The notes below the pieces were generated by a model that was not told the origin of the DNA, made no database searches, and was given only the letters and a program-made list of their open reading frames with translations. DNA of 42,120 nt from Candidatus Bathyarchaeota archaeon RBG_13_60_20 (GTDB lineage: Archaea > Thermoproteota > Bathyarchaeia > TCS64), in contig MEZG01000035.1 in assembly GCA_001775965.1 (NCBI GenBank), positions 1-42,120 of the forward strand. Reading direction: 5' to 3'. This document shows positions 13,846 to 21,754 of the stretch, one piece after another. Position 1 is the stretch's first letter; each line of letters starts with the position of its first letter. The translations under genes were made by a program, and so were the position numbers.

Positions 13846-15075
13846 ATGGGGTACTGCTCACTGTATCCTGTCTTGTTGAGTAAAACAGCCGTCAGGCGCC
13901 TCATGCTGCTGAAGCAGGGGGTCGCGTCCACCCAGGGCCATGCAGACAAGGACCACGTCTTCAGGGCCGTGGACGGCCTCGGCTGCATCCAGATCGACAC
14001 CATCAACGTCCTGGAGAGGGCCCAGTACCTCACCCTCTGGGCCAGGCTCGGCCCTTACGACAAGGGCCACCTGGACCAGCTGGCATACAGGGACAGGCTC
14101 CTCTTCGAGCACTGGGCTCACGCCGCCAGCTACATCCCCACAAGGGACTACAGGTACTACGTCCGCTCCATGGAGGAGAGGAGTAGGGAGATGGAGGCTA
14201 GGTTTAGCCGCCGCACGGGTAAGGACCCCGACCTTATAGACGCGGTGCTAGCCAGGATACGGGACGAGGGTCCCCTCGGCTCCAGCGACTTCGAGGGCCC
14301 CAAGAGGCGCGGCAGCTGGTGGAACTGGAAGCCCGCTAAGACGGCCCTGGAGCTCCTCCTCGGCGCAGGCACCCTATTGGTCCACCACAGAAACAACTTC
14401 CAGAGGTACTACGACCTGGCCGAGAACGTCCTACCCTCGTGGGTGGACGCCTCGCCGCCCACCGACGACGAGAGGGTGGACTTCTTTATCCTGAGGACCT
14501 TGGGCGCCTTGGGGGCCGTGAAGGCGGGCGACATTAGGGAGTACTACCAACACTGGTCAGTAAAGCTGGGCCGAACCATCAAGCAGCTGGAGGACAGCCT
14601 TCGGCGGTTAAACTCGGAGGGAGAGATGGAGACAGCCAAGTTGGAGGGCGGGAAGACGGAGTACCATCTACTCGCCTCCCACATCGAAGACGCCCAGCGG
14701 CTCCAGGGCGACTGGGGCTTCGACAGCGTTAGGTTGATCAACTACTTCGACAACCTCATGTGGAACCGCGGCAGGGTCCACACACTCTTCGGCTTCCAGC
14801 CCAAGCTGGAGGTCTACCTGCCCCAGGATCAGAGGACCTACGGCTACTACCACCTACCCATCCTCTACGGGGACAGGTTGGTGGCCCGCCTCGAGCCCAA
14901 GATGATGCGTTCCGAAGGCACGCTCCTTGTAAGGGGCTACTGGCCCGAGGAGGGCTTCAAGCCCACCGAAGAGTATCAGAACAAGCTTGAGGAAACCTTG
15001 GGGTCCCTGGCCCGCTTCAACGGCGCCGACAGGGTAGAGTGGACGGCCCAGGCTACTTCTTCGGCCAGCCCGTGA
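13846..15075 (+). CDS. YcaQ/AlkZ-type winged-helix DNA glycosylase
   Basis: A 409-residue HTH_42 protein of the YcaQ/AlkX/AlkZ family, monofunctional glycosylases that unhook bulky or crosslinking base adducts. The catalytic Q-x-D motif is seen in GCIQIDTINV (Q49, D51). QxD is the form found in AlkZ-like members, while E. coli YcaQ has QxQ. Other family marks are FEHWAHAASYIP and the C-terminal GDRLVARLEPK. The TATA-like CATTATATGG overlaps the ATG at 13846, and 27 bases on are TTG codons (13873, 13876), so the true N-terminus may begin LSKTAVRRLML. The end overlaps the next, convergent gene by 23 bases. Confidence 0.85.
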   Translation: MGYCSLYPVLLSKTAVRRLMLLKQGVASTQGHADKDHVFRAVDGLGCIQIDTINVLERAQYLTLWARLGPYDKGHLDQLAYRDRLLFEHWAHAASYIPTRDYRYYVRSMEERSREMEARFSRRTGKDPDLIDAVLARIRDEGPLGSSDFEGPKRRGSWWNWKPAKTALELLLGAGTLLVHHRNNFQRYYDLAENVLPSWVDASPPTDDERVDFFILRTLGALGAVKAGDIREYYQHWSVKLGRTIKQLEDSLRRLNSEGEMETAKLEGGKTEYHLLASHIEDAQRLQGDWGFDSVRLINYFDNLMWNRGRVHTLFGFQPKLEVYLPQDQRTYGYYHLPILYGDRLVARLEPKMMRSEGTLLVRGYWPEEGFKPTEEYQNKLEETLGSLARFNGADRVEWTAQATSSASP

Positions 15076-15835
15076 CCTGGGTCTTGAGAGGGGCCTCGCC
15101 CTTCACCTTGCCCAGAACCTCCATGGCCAACTCCACGTTGTCCTTGGGGCCCTCAACTAGGAAGACCTTGCAGCCCTCCGCGCCGTCGATGCCGCCCGCC
15201 GCAATCGGCACCGCGTCCACGTCGAACAGGAGCTTCATGGCCTCCATCTCGGTGATGACCTGTCCGTGGACCACTATCATGCCGCACTTCCAGCCCATGG
15301 CCGCGTCTATGACGCCCGTGCCCATCATGCTCTGAAGGGTGTCAAGGGGCCCAGGCACCAGCTTCTCCAGGCCCGCGGGTATTATGAGTTGGATGCCGTT
15401 GCTGACGATGTAGCCCCACGCCGTCCCTATGGTGCCGCCGCCCGCGCCGGCCAGGAGTATCCCGGCGGCGCCGAAGGAGTCGATGGCGTTGGCGCCCTTG
15501 ATGAAGACGTCGCTGGGCCCCATTCTGGATAGGTAGGGGACCAGCTCGGCCGTGTTGCACTCCTTGAGCTTTCCCTTCTCGAACACGTGGTGGCTGTGCC
15601 TGCCCTCCGCCTTGGTGATGTTGAGGCCGGTGGCCGTCACGACGCCTGCCGTGAACATGCCCTTGTCGGGTATCTCCTTCTGCATGAGCTCCTCGGCCAC
15701 GTAGGCCGTGGAGGTGCTCGTCGCCACTATGAGGATGCCCTCCTGGTACGCCTTCTGCACTGGCTCCATGCAGCTTATGGCCTTAGCTATGAGCCGCTTA
15801 CCCTCGGCGGGGGTCAGAACTACCTGCGCCTTCAT
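15053..15835 (-). CDS. Conserved-looking protein of unknown function (260 aa)
   Basis: I do not recognise the family. The protein looks globular and enzyme-like. It has a Ser/Thr-rich loop (IVATSTSTAYVAEEL), a His-rich segment (EGRHSHHVFEKGK), a Gly-rich loop (GILLAGAGGGTIGTAWG) and a nearby IIPAGLEKLVPG. Further on are DAAMGWKCGMIVVHG and an acidic/Gly region (DVDAVPIAAGGIDGAEG). There are no membrane spans or zinc motifs. The Gly-rich loops suggest nucleotide or phosphate binding, but that is a guess. The gene stands alone behind a promoter with a perfect inverted repeat near its transcription start. Confidence 0.72.
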   Translation of the reverse strand: MKAQVVLTPAEGKRLIAKAISCMEPVQKAYQEGILIVATSTSTAYVAEELMQKEIPDKGMFTAGVVTATGLNITKAEGRHSHHVFEKGKLKECNTAELVPYLSRMGPSDVFIKGANAIDSFGAAGILLAGAGGGTIGTAWGYIVSNGIQLIIPAGLEKLVPGPLDTLQSMMGTGVIDAAMGWKCGMIVVHGQVITEMEAMKLLFDVDAVPIAAGGIDGAEGCKVFLVEGPKDNVELAMEVLGKVKGEAPLKTQVTGWPKK

Positions 15836-15845
15836 GTCTGTTCCT

Positions 15846-15868
15846 CGGTTAGCTATGCATGCTAACCG
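15846..15868. promoter_or_regulatory. Perfect inverted repeat at the promoter of the 260-aa gene
   Basis: CGGTTAGC (15846-15853) and GCTAACCG (15861-15868) are perfect inverted repeats around a 7-base spacer. They lie between the TATA-like TTTATTTAAAG (minus strand, 15872-15882) and the start codon at 15835, covering the expected transcription start. This is where a repressor would bind. Confidence 0.5.
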
Positions 15869-15889
15869 GGCTTTAAATAAAAAGGTAGC

Positions 15890-15978
15890 TAAAGTGCGGG
15901 CCTTCGGGGGACCGCGTAATACTGTAAGACCAGGGGGCCGCGGACGATATTACTTGCACCCGCTGCCGCGCCCCCACA
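15890..15978 (+). ncRNA. Candidate structured RNA (weak)
   Basis: This GC-rich stretch has no open frame but good pairing. GCGG...CCGC encloses a CCTTCGGG tetraloop hairpin (about 15896-15915). GGGGG-C-CGCGG (15933-15943) pairs with CCGCG-CCCCC (15966-15975) and is directly followed by ACA. GTAATA can pair with TATTAC as an alternative. A TTTAAATA box at 15872-15879 could start a plus-strand RNA near 15900. An H/ACA-like tail is suggestive, but the continuous lower stem leaves no clear guide pocket. Confidence 0.25.
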
Positions 15979-16049
15979 TTAAAGGATCGAGCAAAGTGAC
16001 CCCCGCCGCCCTGGACGCGTTTTGCGGTAAAGGTTAAACCGGGCCGCGG

Positions 16050-16853
16050 CTAGACGGTGCCCTCGGCCAGGGCCTCTGCGAATATCTTCCCGAACTCGGT
16101 GAGGCTGATGACCTTCATCTTGCTCCCCTTCTCAGCGTCCACCAGCCCCTTCATCTCCAGCCGCGCCACGATCCTGCTGAACCTGTTCCTCAGTGTGCTG
16201 TTGGCCGCCTTGTACCCGAACCACCTGATGATGTCGCTGATGCTCTCCGCCTCACCCCCGTTCTCCCTGAGCAGCACCATGAGCTTCTTCTCCCGCGCCC
16301 ACTCCTTCTCCTCGTGCTTGCTGCTGGGCTCCAGCCTGTACCCGGGCAGCTGGATCTCCATGGGGTCCCTGCTGGGCTGCTCACGAGCCCGCCTGAACCA
16401 CTTGTCGAACTCGGGCGTGCCCGGCTCACCGTTCACGTACCAGCCAGGCTCCGCGTTGGGCACGCTGTAGACGCGGGCGTTCCTGAACATGAGGGCTATG
16501 GTGAGGGCTATCCCGGTGGCCGTGTCGGTGGTGCTGGTGATGTCTATGAGGGCCTCCTCCCCGTTCTCCCGAGCCTGGTTCATTATGCCGTAAACGGTGC
16601 GGAAGACGCTGCGCTGGTCCATGGGGTTGTAGGGCACCATTATGGGGTCCAGGATCTCAAGCTTCTCCCGGAGCTCATCGGCGTTCACCTTGCTCATGTA
16701 GGCGAACAGGTTGCTGCCGGTCTCCGCCTCGATGTCGCTGTAGAGGAGGTAAAGCTTTGTGATCCCGTGGACCTTGCTCCAGTACCTGATGCCGTCGAAG
16801 GCTCGACGGTAGTGCTGCCCCACGAGGCATACGATGATGGTCAACAGTTTCAC
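16050..16853 (-). CDS. CARF-like domain plus winged-helix regulator
   Basis: A 267-residue protein. Residues 1-150 resemble a CARF/Rossmann-like sensor. They have a hydrophobic first strand (KLLTIIVCLVG), a second strand with YLLYSD, and the signature-like loop LIDITSTTDTATGIAL (about 102-117), where CARF proteins have D-x-T-G-G-T-K. Residues 185-260 are a winged helix (KLMVLLREN...SDIIRWFG...TLRNRFSRIVARLEMKGLV). This matches the HFX_2341/DUF6293-type regulator layout. CARF domains sense cyclic oligoadenylates or other nucleotides. No CRISPR array or cas gene is in the window. GTG start; TATA-like TTTTATATATT is at about 16898-16908. Confidence 0.75.
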   Translation of the reverse strand: MKLLTIIVCLVGQHYRRAFDGIRYWSKVHGITKLYLLYSDIEAETGSNLFAYMSKVNADELREKLEILDPIMVPYNPMDQRSVFRTVYGIMNQARENGEEALIDITSTTDTATGIALTIALMFRNARVYSVPNAEPGWYVNGEPGTPEFDKWFRRAREQPSRDPMEIQLPGYRLEPSSKHEEKEWAREKKLMVLLRENGGEAESISDIIRWFGYKAANSTLRNRFSRIVARLEMKGLVDAEKGSKMKVISLTEFGKIFAEALAEGTV

Positions 16854-17116
16854 CCGGATGATTGCGCCTTTCCCTGATTAACCAGTGTTTAATAGAATAT
16901 ATAAAAATTGGTGAATGGAGTCGGTCAACCGGCCATTATTCCTTTGTATTGGGACAATCCCAGGCGCGTCGGTGATATCGTGACCATTCATGCGCCAAAG
17001 ATTAGAGGTATTAGGAACCGGACGATTACGGCTATATAGAACGATTGTAGATACTGTATTCATCTAACTGTAGTGTACTCCATCGGAGACCCACACTATA
17101 AAGGATTGCATAAAAA

Positions 17117-17368
17117 ATGAAGGTCACCGTATACTCATTGCCCGACTGCCCCAAGTGCGACAAGATTAAAGAGTACCTCAAGAAGAGGGGGGTCGAGTTC
17201 GAGGCCCGCTGGTTCGACACCGAGGCGCAGACGGGGTTTATAATGATGAACATGTTCGGCAACCCGCCGATCCTCACGGCGGGCTCCGCCGTGAGGCCCT
17301 CCGAGGAGATGTTCGAGGGCTACACCTTGAAGGAGGACAAGGTCGAGGAGGTGTTAGGGAGTGGCTAA
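17117..17368 (+). CDS. Glutaredoxin/NrdH-like redoxin
   Basis: An 83-residue thioredoxin-fold redoxin with a CPKC active site at residues 11-14 (LPDCPKCDKIKEYL). A cis-Pro region follows (NPPILTAG). Its stop overlaps the GTG start of nrdD by 8 bases, so the two are co-translated. Redoxins of this type reduce ribonucleotide reductases or their partners; for the class III enzyme the usual reductant is formate, but some archaeal and bacterial NrdD use a redoxin. The tight coupling suggests a redoxin-dependent NrdD. TATA-like boxes CTATATAGA (17032-17040) and CTATAAAGG (17095-17103) precede it. Confidence 0.87.
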   Translation: MKVTVYSLPDCPKCDKIKEYLKKRGVEFEARWFDTEAQTGFIMMNMFGNPPILTAGSAVRPSEEMFEGYTLKEDKVEEVLGSG

Positions 17369-19607
17369 GCTTAGGGATCTGCCGCCATACCAGCGCAGGA
17401 TAGAGGAGTTCTTCACCGAGAACCTGTACATGGGGATGCCCATGGTCCACACCACGGACGGGTACCTGGTGCCCTGGGAGAAGACCCGGATCACGGACAT
17501 GCTGGCCCTGGAGACGACGCTGGCCGAGAAGATGTTCGACATCCCGGCCATAAGCGAGCTGACGGCCGAGAAGATCGCGGACGAGGTGGAGCGGCGCATC
17601 AAGCTGACGAAGCCCAGGTTCGTCTCGGGTCCCATGGTCCGCGAGATCACCAACAACATCCTGCTGGAGTGGAGCCACGAGATACCGGAGTTCCAGATCT
17701 ACAGGAACCTCCTCACCAGGGTGGGGGCGCCCCTCTACGACGCGTACCAGATCGACACCGGCGGCGGCTTCGAGGCCAAGGAGAACGCTAACCTGCAGCC
17801 CAACCCCGAGACGGTGCACAAGAAGAAGGCGGACAGGCTAAGCAAGGAGCAGTACCTGCTCCTCATGGACCCGAAGCTGGCCACCGCCCACCACCAGGGG
17901 GACATCCACATCCACACCCTGGAGTACTTCGGCAGCCGCCCCTTCTGCCAGGACTGGGACCTCCGCTACTTCCTCTACTACGGGCTGGTGCCCGACGGCA
18001 GCGGGTTCAGATCAAGCGTCGCGGGCCCAGCAAAGCAGCCCGAGGTGGCCATACTCCACAGCGTTAAGGTGCTGGCCGCGGGCCAGACCAACTTCAGCGG
18101 CGGCCAAGGCTTCATGTTCTACACCATGTTCCTCGCCCCCTTCCTCCGCGGGCTGCAGTACAAGGCCGTGAAACAGCTGGCCCAGATGATGTTCTACGAG
18201 CTTACCCAGACCTACGTGACCAGGGGCGGCCAGCTGGTGTTCAGCAACATCCAGCTCCCCATGGGCGTCCCCAAGATATGGAGGGACGTCCCCGTGGTCA
18301 TGAAGGGCAAGGTAGGCCCCGACACCTACGGGGACTACGAGGACGAGGTGCAGATGTTCTTCCGAGCCATCAACGAGGTGGCCCTGGAGGGCGACTACTG
18401 GGGCAAGCCATTCAACTTCCCCAAGAACGAGAACTACGTGAGCCCAGAGTTCTTCAAGCCCGAGTACGACGACCTGTGGCTCCTGGTCCACGAGGCCGTG
18501 AGCAAGTTTGGGGCCCCCTACTTCGACAACATGCTGCCCGCGTACCGCGGCTACGGCAACGGCATCAGTTGCTACCAGTGTTGCGCGTACCAGTTCACCA
18601 ACACCCCCGAGACGGACCCCAAGTTCAACGAGAAGCTGTACTTCGAGGACGGTCAGCACTTCAGCATGGGCGGCTGGCAGGTGGTCAGCCTCAACATGCC
18701 CAGGCTCGCGTACCGCGCCAACGGCGACTACGACAAGCTGCTGGAGGCAGCCAAGGAGAACATGAGGCTCGCCATGGGGGTCTTCGAGGCCAAGCGTAAG
18801 TGGATGGACAAGACCATCAGCGGCGGCATGGTGCCCTTCGCCACCCAGACCCCCAGGGACCCCAGGACCGGCAGGAAGGGACCCCCCGCCGTGGACTTCA
18901 GCGAGCTGGTGAACGTCATCGGCGTCGTCGGCATCAACGAGATGGTCCAGCACTTCACGGGCGGCCAACTCCACGAGACGGACGACGCGGTGCGCCTCGC
19001 CGTCCGCCTCCTCTTGGACATGGAGAAGTTCAGGAAGGGCTTGGAGATGAGGAGCGGTTGGAAGGTGATGCTGGCTAGGACCCCGGCCGAGAGCACGGCC
19101 CAGACCTTCGCCGTCGCCGACCTACTCCACCCCGAGTACAAGACGATGGCCAGGGGCATGATCAAGGGCGACCTGAGCAGCGTCAACGGCGTCCCCGGCA
19201 AACGCGACCTACCAGTCTACTACACCAACGGCACCCACACATACGTCGGCGCCAAGGTGCCCCTGGGGAAGAGGATCGACATAGAGCACAAGTTCTTCCC
19301 CATCCTCAGCGGCGGAAACATCTTCCACGCCTGGATCGGTGAGAGCAGCAGCGACCCCGAGGCACTGTACAAGCTGACGCAGCGCATCTGCCGCAACAGC
19401 CAGATAGGCTACTTCAGCTACACCAAGGACCTCACCGTGTGCAGTGCCTGCGCCAGCACCAACGCCGGGATGCTCAAGAGCTGCCCCACGTGTGGTTCTG
19501 AGAATGTGCGCTACTGGAGCAGGATCACGGGGTACTACACGGACGTGACGGGGTGGAACGAGGGCAAGCGCCAGGAGCTCATGGACAGGTACAGGGTAAC
19601 AGTGTAA
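17361..19607 (+). CDS. nrdD: Anaerobic (class III) ribonucleoside-triphosphate reductase
   Basis: A 748-residue NrdD that makes deoxynucleotides without oxygen using a glycyl radical. The radical Gly is near residue 724 in RITGYY. A zinc ribbon with Cys near 694, 697, 708 and 711 precedes it, as in the family. Substrate-site cysteines are in GISCYQCCAYQF. An N-terminal segment (VPWEKTRITDML..., about residues 33-90) looks like an ATP cone for allosteric control. The start is a GTG overlapping the redoxin. No NrdG radical-SAM activase is in the window; it must be elsewhere. Confidence 0.95.
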   Translation: MAKLRDLPPYQRRIEEFFTENLYMGMPMVHTTDGYLVPWEKTRITDMLALETTLAEKMFDIPAISELTAEKIADEVERRIKLTKPRFVSGPMVREITNNILLEWSHEIPEFQIYRNLLTRVGAPLYDAYQIDTGGGFEAKENANLQPNPETVHKKKADRLSKEQYLLLMDPKLATAHHQGDIHIHTLEYFGSRPFCQDWDLRYFLYYGLVPDGSGFRSSVAGPAKQPEVAILHSVKVLAAGQTNFSGGQGFMFYTMFLAPFLRGLQYKAVKQLAQMMFYELTQTYVTRGGQLVFSNIQLPMGVPKIWRDVPVVMKGKVGPDTYGDYEDEVQMFFRAINEVALEGDYWGKPFNFPKNENYVSPEFFKPEYDDLWLLVHEAVSKFGAPYFDNMLPAYRGYGNGISCYQCCAYQFTNTPETDPKFNEKLYFEDGQHFSMGGWQVVSLNMPRLAYRANGDYDKLLEAAKENMRLAMGVFEAKRKWMDKTISGGMVPFATQTPRDPRTGRKGPPAVDFSELVNVIGVVGINEMVQHFTGGQLHETDDAVRLAVRLLLDMEKFRKGLEMRSGWKVMLARTPAESTAQTFAVADLLHPEYKTMARGMIKGDLSSVNGVPGKRDLPVYYTNGTHTYVGAKVPLGKRIDIEHKFFPILSGGNIFHAWIGESSSDPEALYKLTQRICRNSQIGYFSYTKDLTVCSACASTNAGMLKSCPTCGSENVRYWSRITGYYTDVTGWNEGKRQELMDRYRVTV

Positions 19608-19886
19608 GTACCAACACCCTTTCTTTCAATCGGGATTAACAATAAAGGATTTAAACCGTGGAAATATACCCATTCATGATTAATAACAGCCCCCGTTGGC
19701 AACCAATACAACCAACGGGTCATCAATACTTTACTTTGAAGACTGCAATCCTCATCGATCACATGTGCCTTCAGAATCTGAAGAACGAGTAAGAAATCAG
19801 AGGCAAGCATTCTGAGGCTCATGAATAAGTACCGCTTAACCACGTAACCAGAAATTTCTTTTATACATTTCTGAAATATATTACTC

Positions 19887-20216
19887 GTGCCTAAACCCGC
19901 CAAGGAGGTCTTCATCAGCGTAGAGTTGGGGGCATATGTCTCTTCATTGGAGATTAATCACAAACATCGCAGATGGATTAACGAGATGGCGGAGAACCTG
20001 CTCCAGAACATCCTTGTCGGCGAACGAATAAAGCAGAGCCAGATACCTAGACACTACATAGAGAAATATAACGTATCTAACCTCTACCGCTACGCTCACT
20101 CGGAAGGTTATCGGTCAACCTACACCTTGACTGAGTTCAGCGAGTACGGCGTCTGCCCGGTGATACTCGACCTTATATCTCACAAGGAATACAATAGAAT
20201 TTTCAGGTACGTCTAG
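19887..20216 (+). CDS. RelE-like protein, putative toxin
   Basis: A 109-residue protein starting at a GTG that lies 26 bases after CTTTTATAC, fitting a leaderless mRNA. The C-terminal half (NLYRYAHSEGYRSTYTL, then VCPVILDLISHKEYNRIF) has the strand pattern and ending of archaeal RelE/ParE-superfamily proteins. There is no antitoxin directly upstream. Instead a small winged-helix-like gene is convergent and shares a CTAG at the two stop codons. Toxin function is inferred from fold resemblance only. The 280 bases before it hold no gene that I can see. Confidence 0.6.
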   Translation: MPKPAKEVFISVELGAYVSSLEINHKHRRWINEMAENLLQNILVGERIKQSQIPRHYIEKYNVSNLYRYAHSEGYRSTYTLTEFSEYGVCPVILDLISHKEYNRIFRYV

Positions 20217-20473
20217 GTAATTTTTATGGCAGACTCCACAAGAGCCCTCAGCTTATCGTTGCTCACCCCAGTGTAGACGATGGCTCCGTCCTCGTCGTAG
20301 ACGATTTTATTGGACGCCTCAAGATAATCCAGCACCCTTTTATAGGTCTGGTACTGGACCTTCCTGGGCAGGCTCCTCCACAGCCGCATTCGGGTCGGGT
20401 AGTCCTCCGCATCTATGATAGCCTTCTCTATCATCAGTATGGTGTCTAGCTGGGGTTCGTGCAGAACCTTCAT
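20213..20473 (-). CDS. Small winged-helix-like archaeal protein
   Basis: An 86-residue protein with three predicted helices and a beta wing: LDTILMIEKAIIDAEDYPTR, LWRSLPRKVQYQTYKRVLDYL, then SNKIVYDEDGAIVYTG. This pattern looks like a compact winged helix used for DNA binding in archaea. The ATG at 20473 is 27 bases after a strong TTTATATAAC box (20496-20505), so the start is well supported. It converges on the RelE-like gene with a 4-base overlap at the stops, which suggests the two may be linked functionally. Confidence 0.68.
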   Translation of the reverse strand: MKVLHEPQLDTILMIEKAIIDAEDYPTRMRLWRSLPRKVQYQTYKRVLDYLEASNKIVYDEDGAIVYTGVSNDKLRALVESAIKIT

Positions 20474-20697
20474 CACGTTTAAACAAAATACACTGTTATA
20501 TAAACTTATACAATTAATAATCCTTTCCTAGTTCGATCCATTTTCCCGCTCGTCTGTATACGTTCAAAGAAGTGTGCCGTTTCTAGGGAGAACATTGAAC
20601 CTCTTTAGCGGCACCATCAGTAAGGTTTTCTGATTGCCGGTTCCGGATCTGCTACGATGAGCGGTCATCACACAGGCTCTAAGTCATTCGCCAGTGT

Positions 20698-21285
20698 TTA
20701 CTTTCTTCGGCTCAGGGCTGTGGCGAGGGTGCCCGGTAGCCGGCCTAGAAAGTCCCCCAGCTCGGGCAGCGCCAGCCTGTCCATCGCCAGTACGGTGGCC
20801 GCCACCCCGACGACACCGAAGAGGAAGCTGATGGGGTAGTGGTAGGTCTCTATGGTGGGGCTCGACACGAGCCATGTGAACGGAGGCACGTCGTAGCCTG
20901 TGAGGGCGACCGTGGTCACGACCCTGGCCACGTTCAACGCGTATATGACGAGCGAGCCCAAGGCCGCGCCAACCGCCTTCCTGATCCACGGCGCCCTCAG
21001 CGGCACGACGAGGCCGAGTACGACTCCCAGGACGTGGATGGCGCTGCACTCCCGGACGATGTAGACATGGACTGGGCGGACGCCGCTGAACATCGACAGG
21101 GTGACGACGCCCCCCTCGACGCCGTAGGACGATGACATGCCCAGTGCGTTCATCACGGCCAAGCTGGACTGGGCCGTGATCACCTCGGCCCACAGGCTGG
21201 GCACCCACTGGAACAGCGCGTAGAGGAAGGCGAAGACCGCGGCGTAGAAAACCAGGTACCGTGGGGTGTACTCGCCGCGGCTCAT
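20698..21285 (-). CDS. Archaeosortase/exosortase-family transpeptidase
   Basis: A 195-residue polytopic membrane protein with the archaeosortase/exosortase catalytic triad. Cys80 lies in VRECSAIH, Arg121 in ALNVARV and His149 in ETYHYPIS. About six membrane helices surround these. Archaeosortases cut C-terminal sorting signals (PGF-CTERM type) from surface proteins and attach them to lipid. No obvious target with such a signal lies in the window; the peptide-binding protein at 32892 has a plain C-terminal anchor. The 220 bases upstream of its end (20477-20697) hold no gene. Confidence 0.88.
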   Translation of the reverse strand: MSRGEYTPRYLVFYAAVFAFLYALFQWVPSLWAEVITAQSSLAVMNALGMSSSYGVEGGVVTLSMFSGVRPVHVYIVRECSAIHVLGVVLGLVVPLRAPWIRKAVGAALGSLVIYALNVARVVTTVALTGYDVPPFTWLVSSPTIETYHYPISFLFGVVGVAATVLAMDRLALPELGDFLGRLPGTLATALSRRK

Positions 21286-21405
21286 AGTGAAGACGGAGAC
21301 TCCCAGCTATTGAAACATTGCCCCGGCCCCATACCCTAGCTACGCTGACATTCTGCGTCAGTGCCCTAAAGTGCTGAACTCAAGAAGCGACCTATGTGAA
21401 CTCGA

Positions 21406-21567
21406 CTATGGCCCCGTGAACCCGCAGGCCGGACACTTGTAGTTCCTGCCGAAGAGCCTGCACTTCTCGCAGCGCCATAGGGTCACGGCCCCGCAGCTCG
21501 GGCACTGGAACCTGACGGCCTTCTCCTCGGGCTTGACCTTACGACCACAGCTGATGCACGTCGCCAT
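21406..21567 (-). CDS. HVO_2753-type small zinc-finger protein
   Basis: A 53-residue protein with four CxxC pairs (CISC, CPSC, CEKC, CPAC), so two zinc sites, and the archaeal motif VRFQCPSCG with LWRCEKCR. This small family is nearly universal in archaea. Structural work on HVO_2753 shows two zinc fingers, and it is often annotated as RNA-binding; a role with aEF-1B or in motility has been proposed elsewhere. A TATA-like TTTAAATAAG (21599-21608) lies 35 bases before the ATG. The usual aEF-1B gene does not follow here. Confidence 0.9.
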   Translation of the reverse strand: MATCISCGRKVKPEEKAVRFQCPSCGAVTLWRCEKCRLFGRNYKCPACGFTGP

Positions 21568-21754
21568 TTTCTAAGTCACAGAGTATCCCTCGGCAGTCTT
21601 ATTTAAAGATTGAGCGCGGCTAAAAGAACACGGTCCGCGTCGAGGGCACACCTCCAGTCTTGGCGCACGGCGGTGGAAGAGGCCGTCGCGCCTATGGATA
21701 GGGCTCCCAGCCAGGCGCGGTTGCTTAATATCCTTCACCCCATTTTAATGGTGG

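Noticed and set aside
15933..15978. H/ACA guide RNA ending in ACA
   Set aside because: The lower stem is continuous and leaves no pseudouridylation pocket. Kept only as a weak structured-RNA candidate.
18012..18974. Open frame of 320 codons antisense to nrdD
   Set aside because: Shadow of nrdD; repetitive Val/Leu/His content and no motif.
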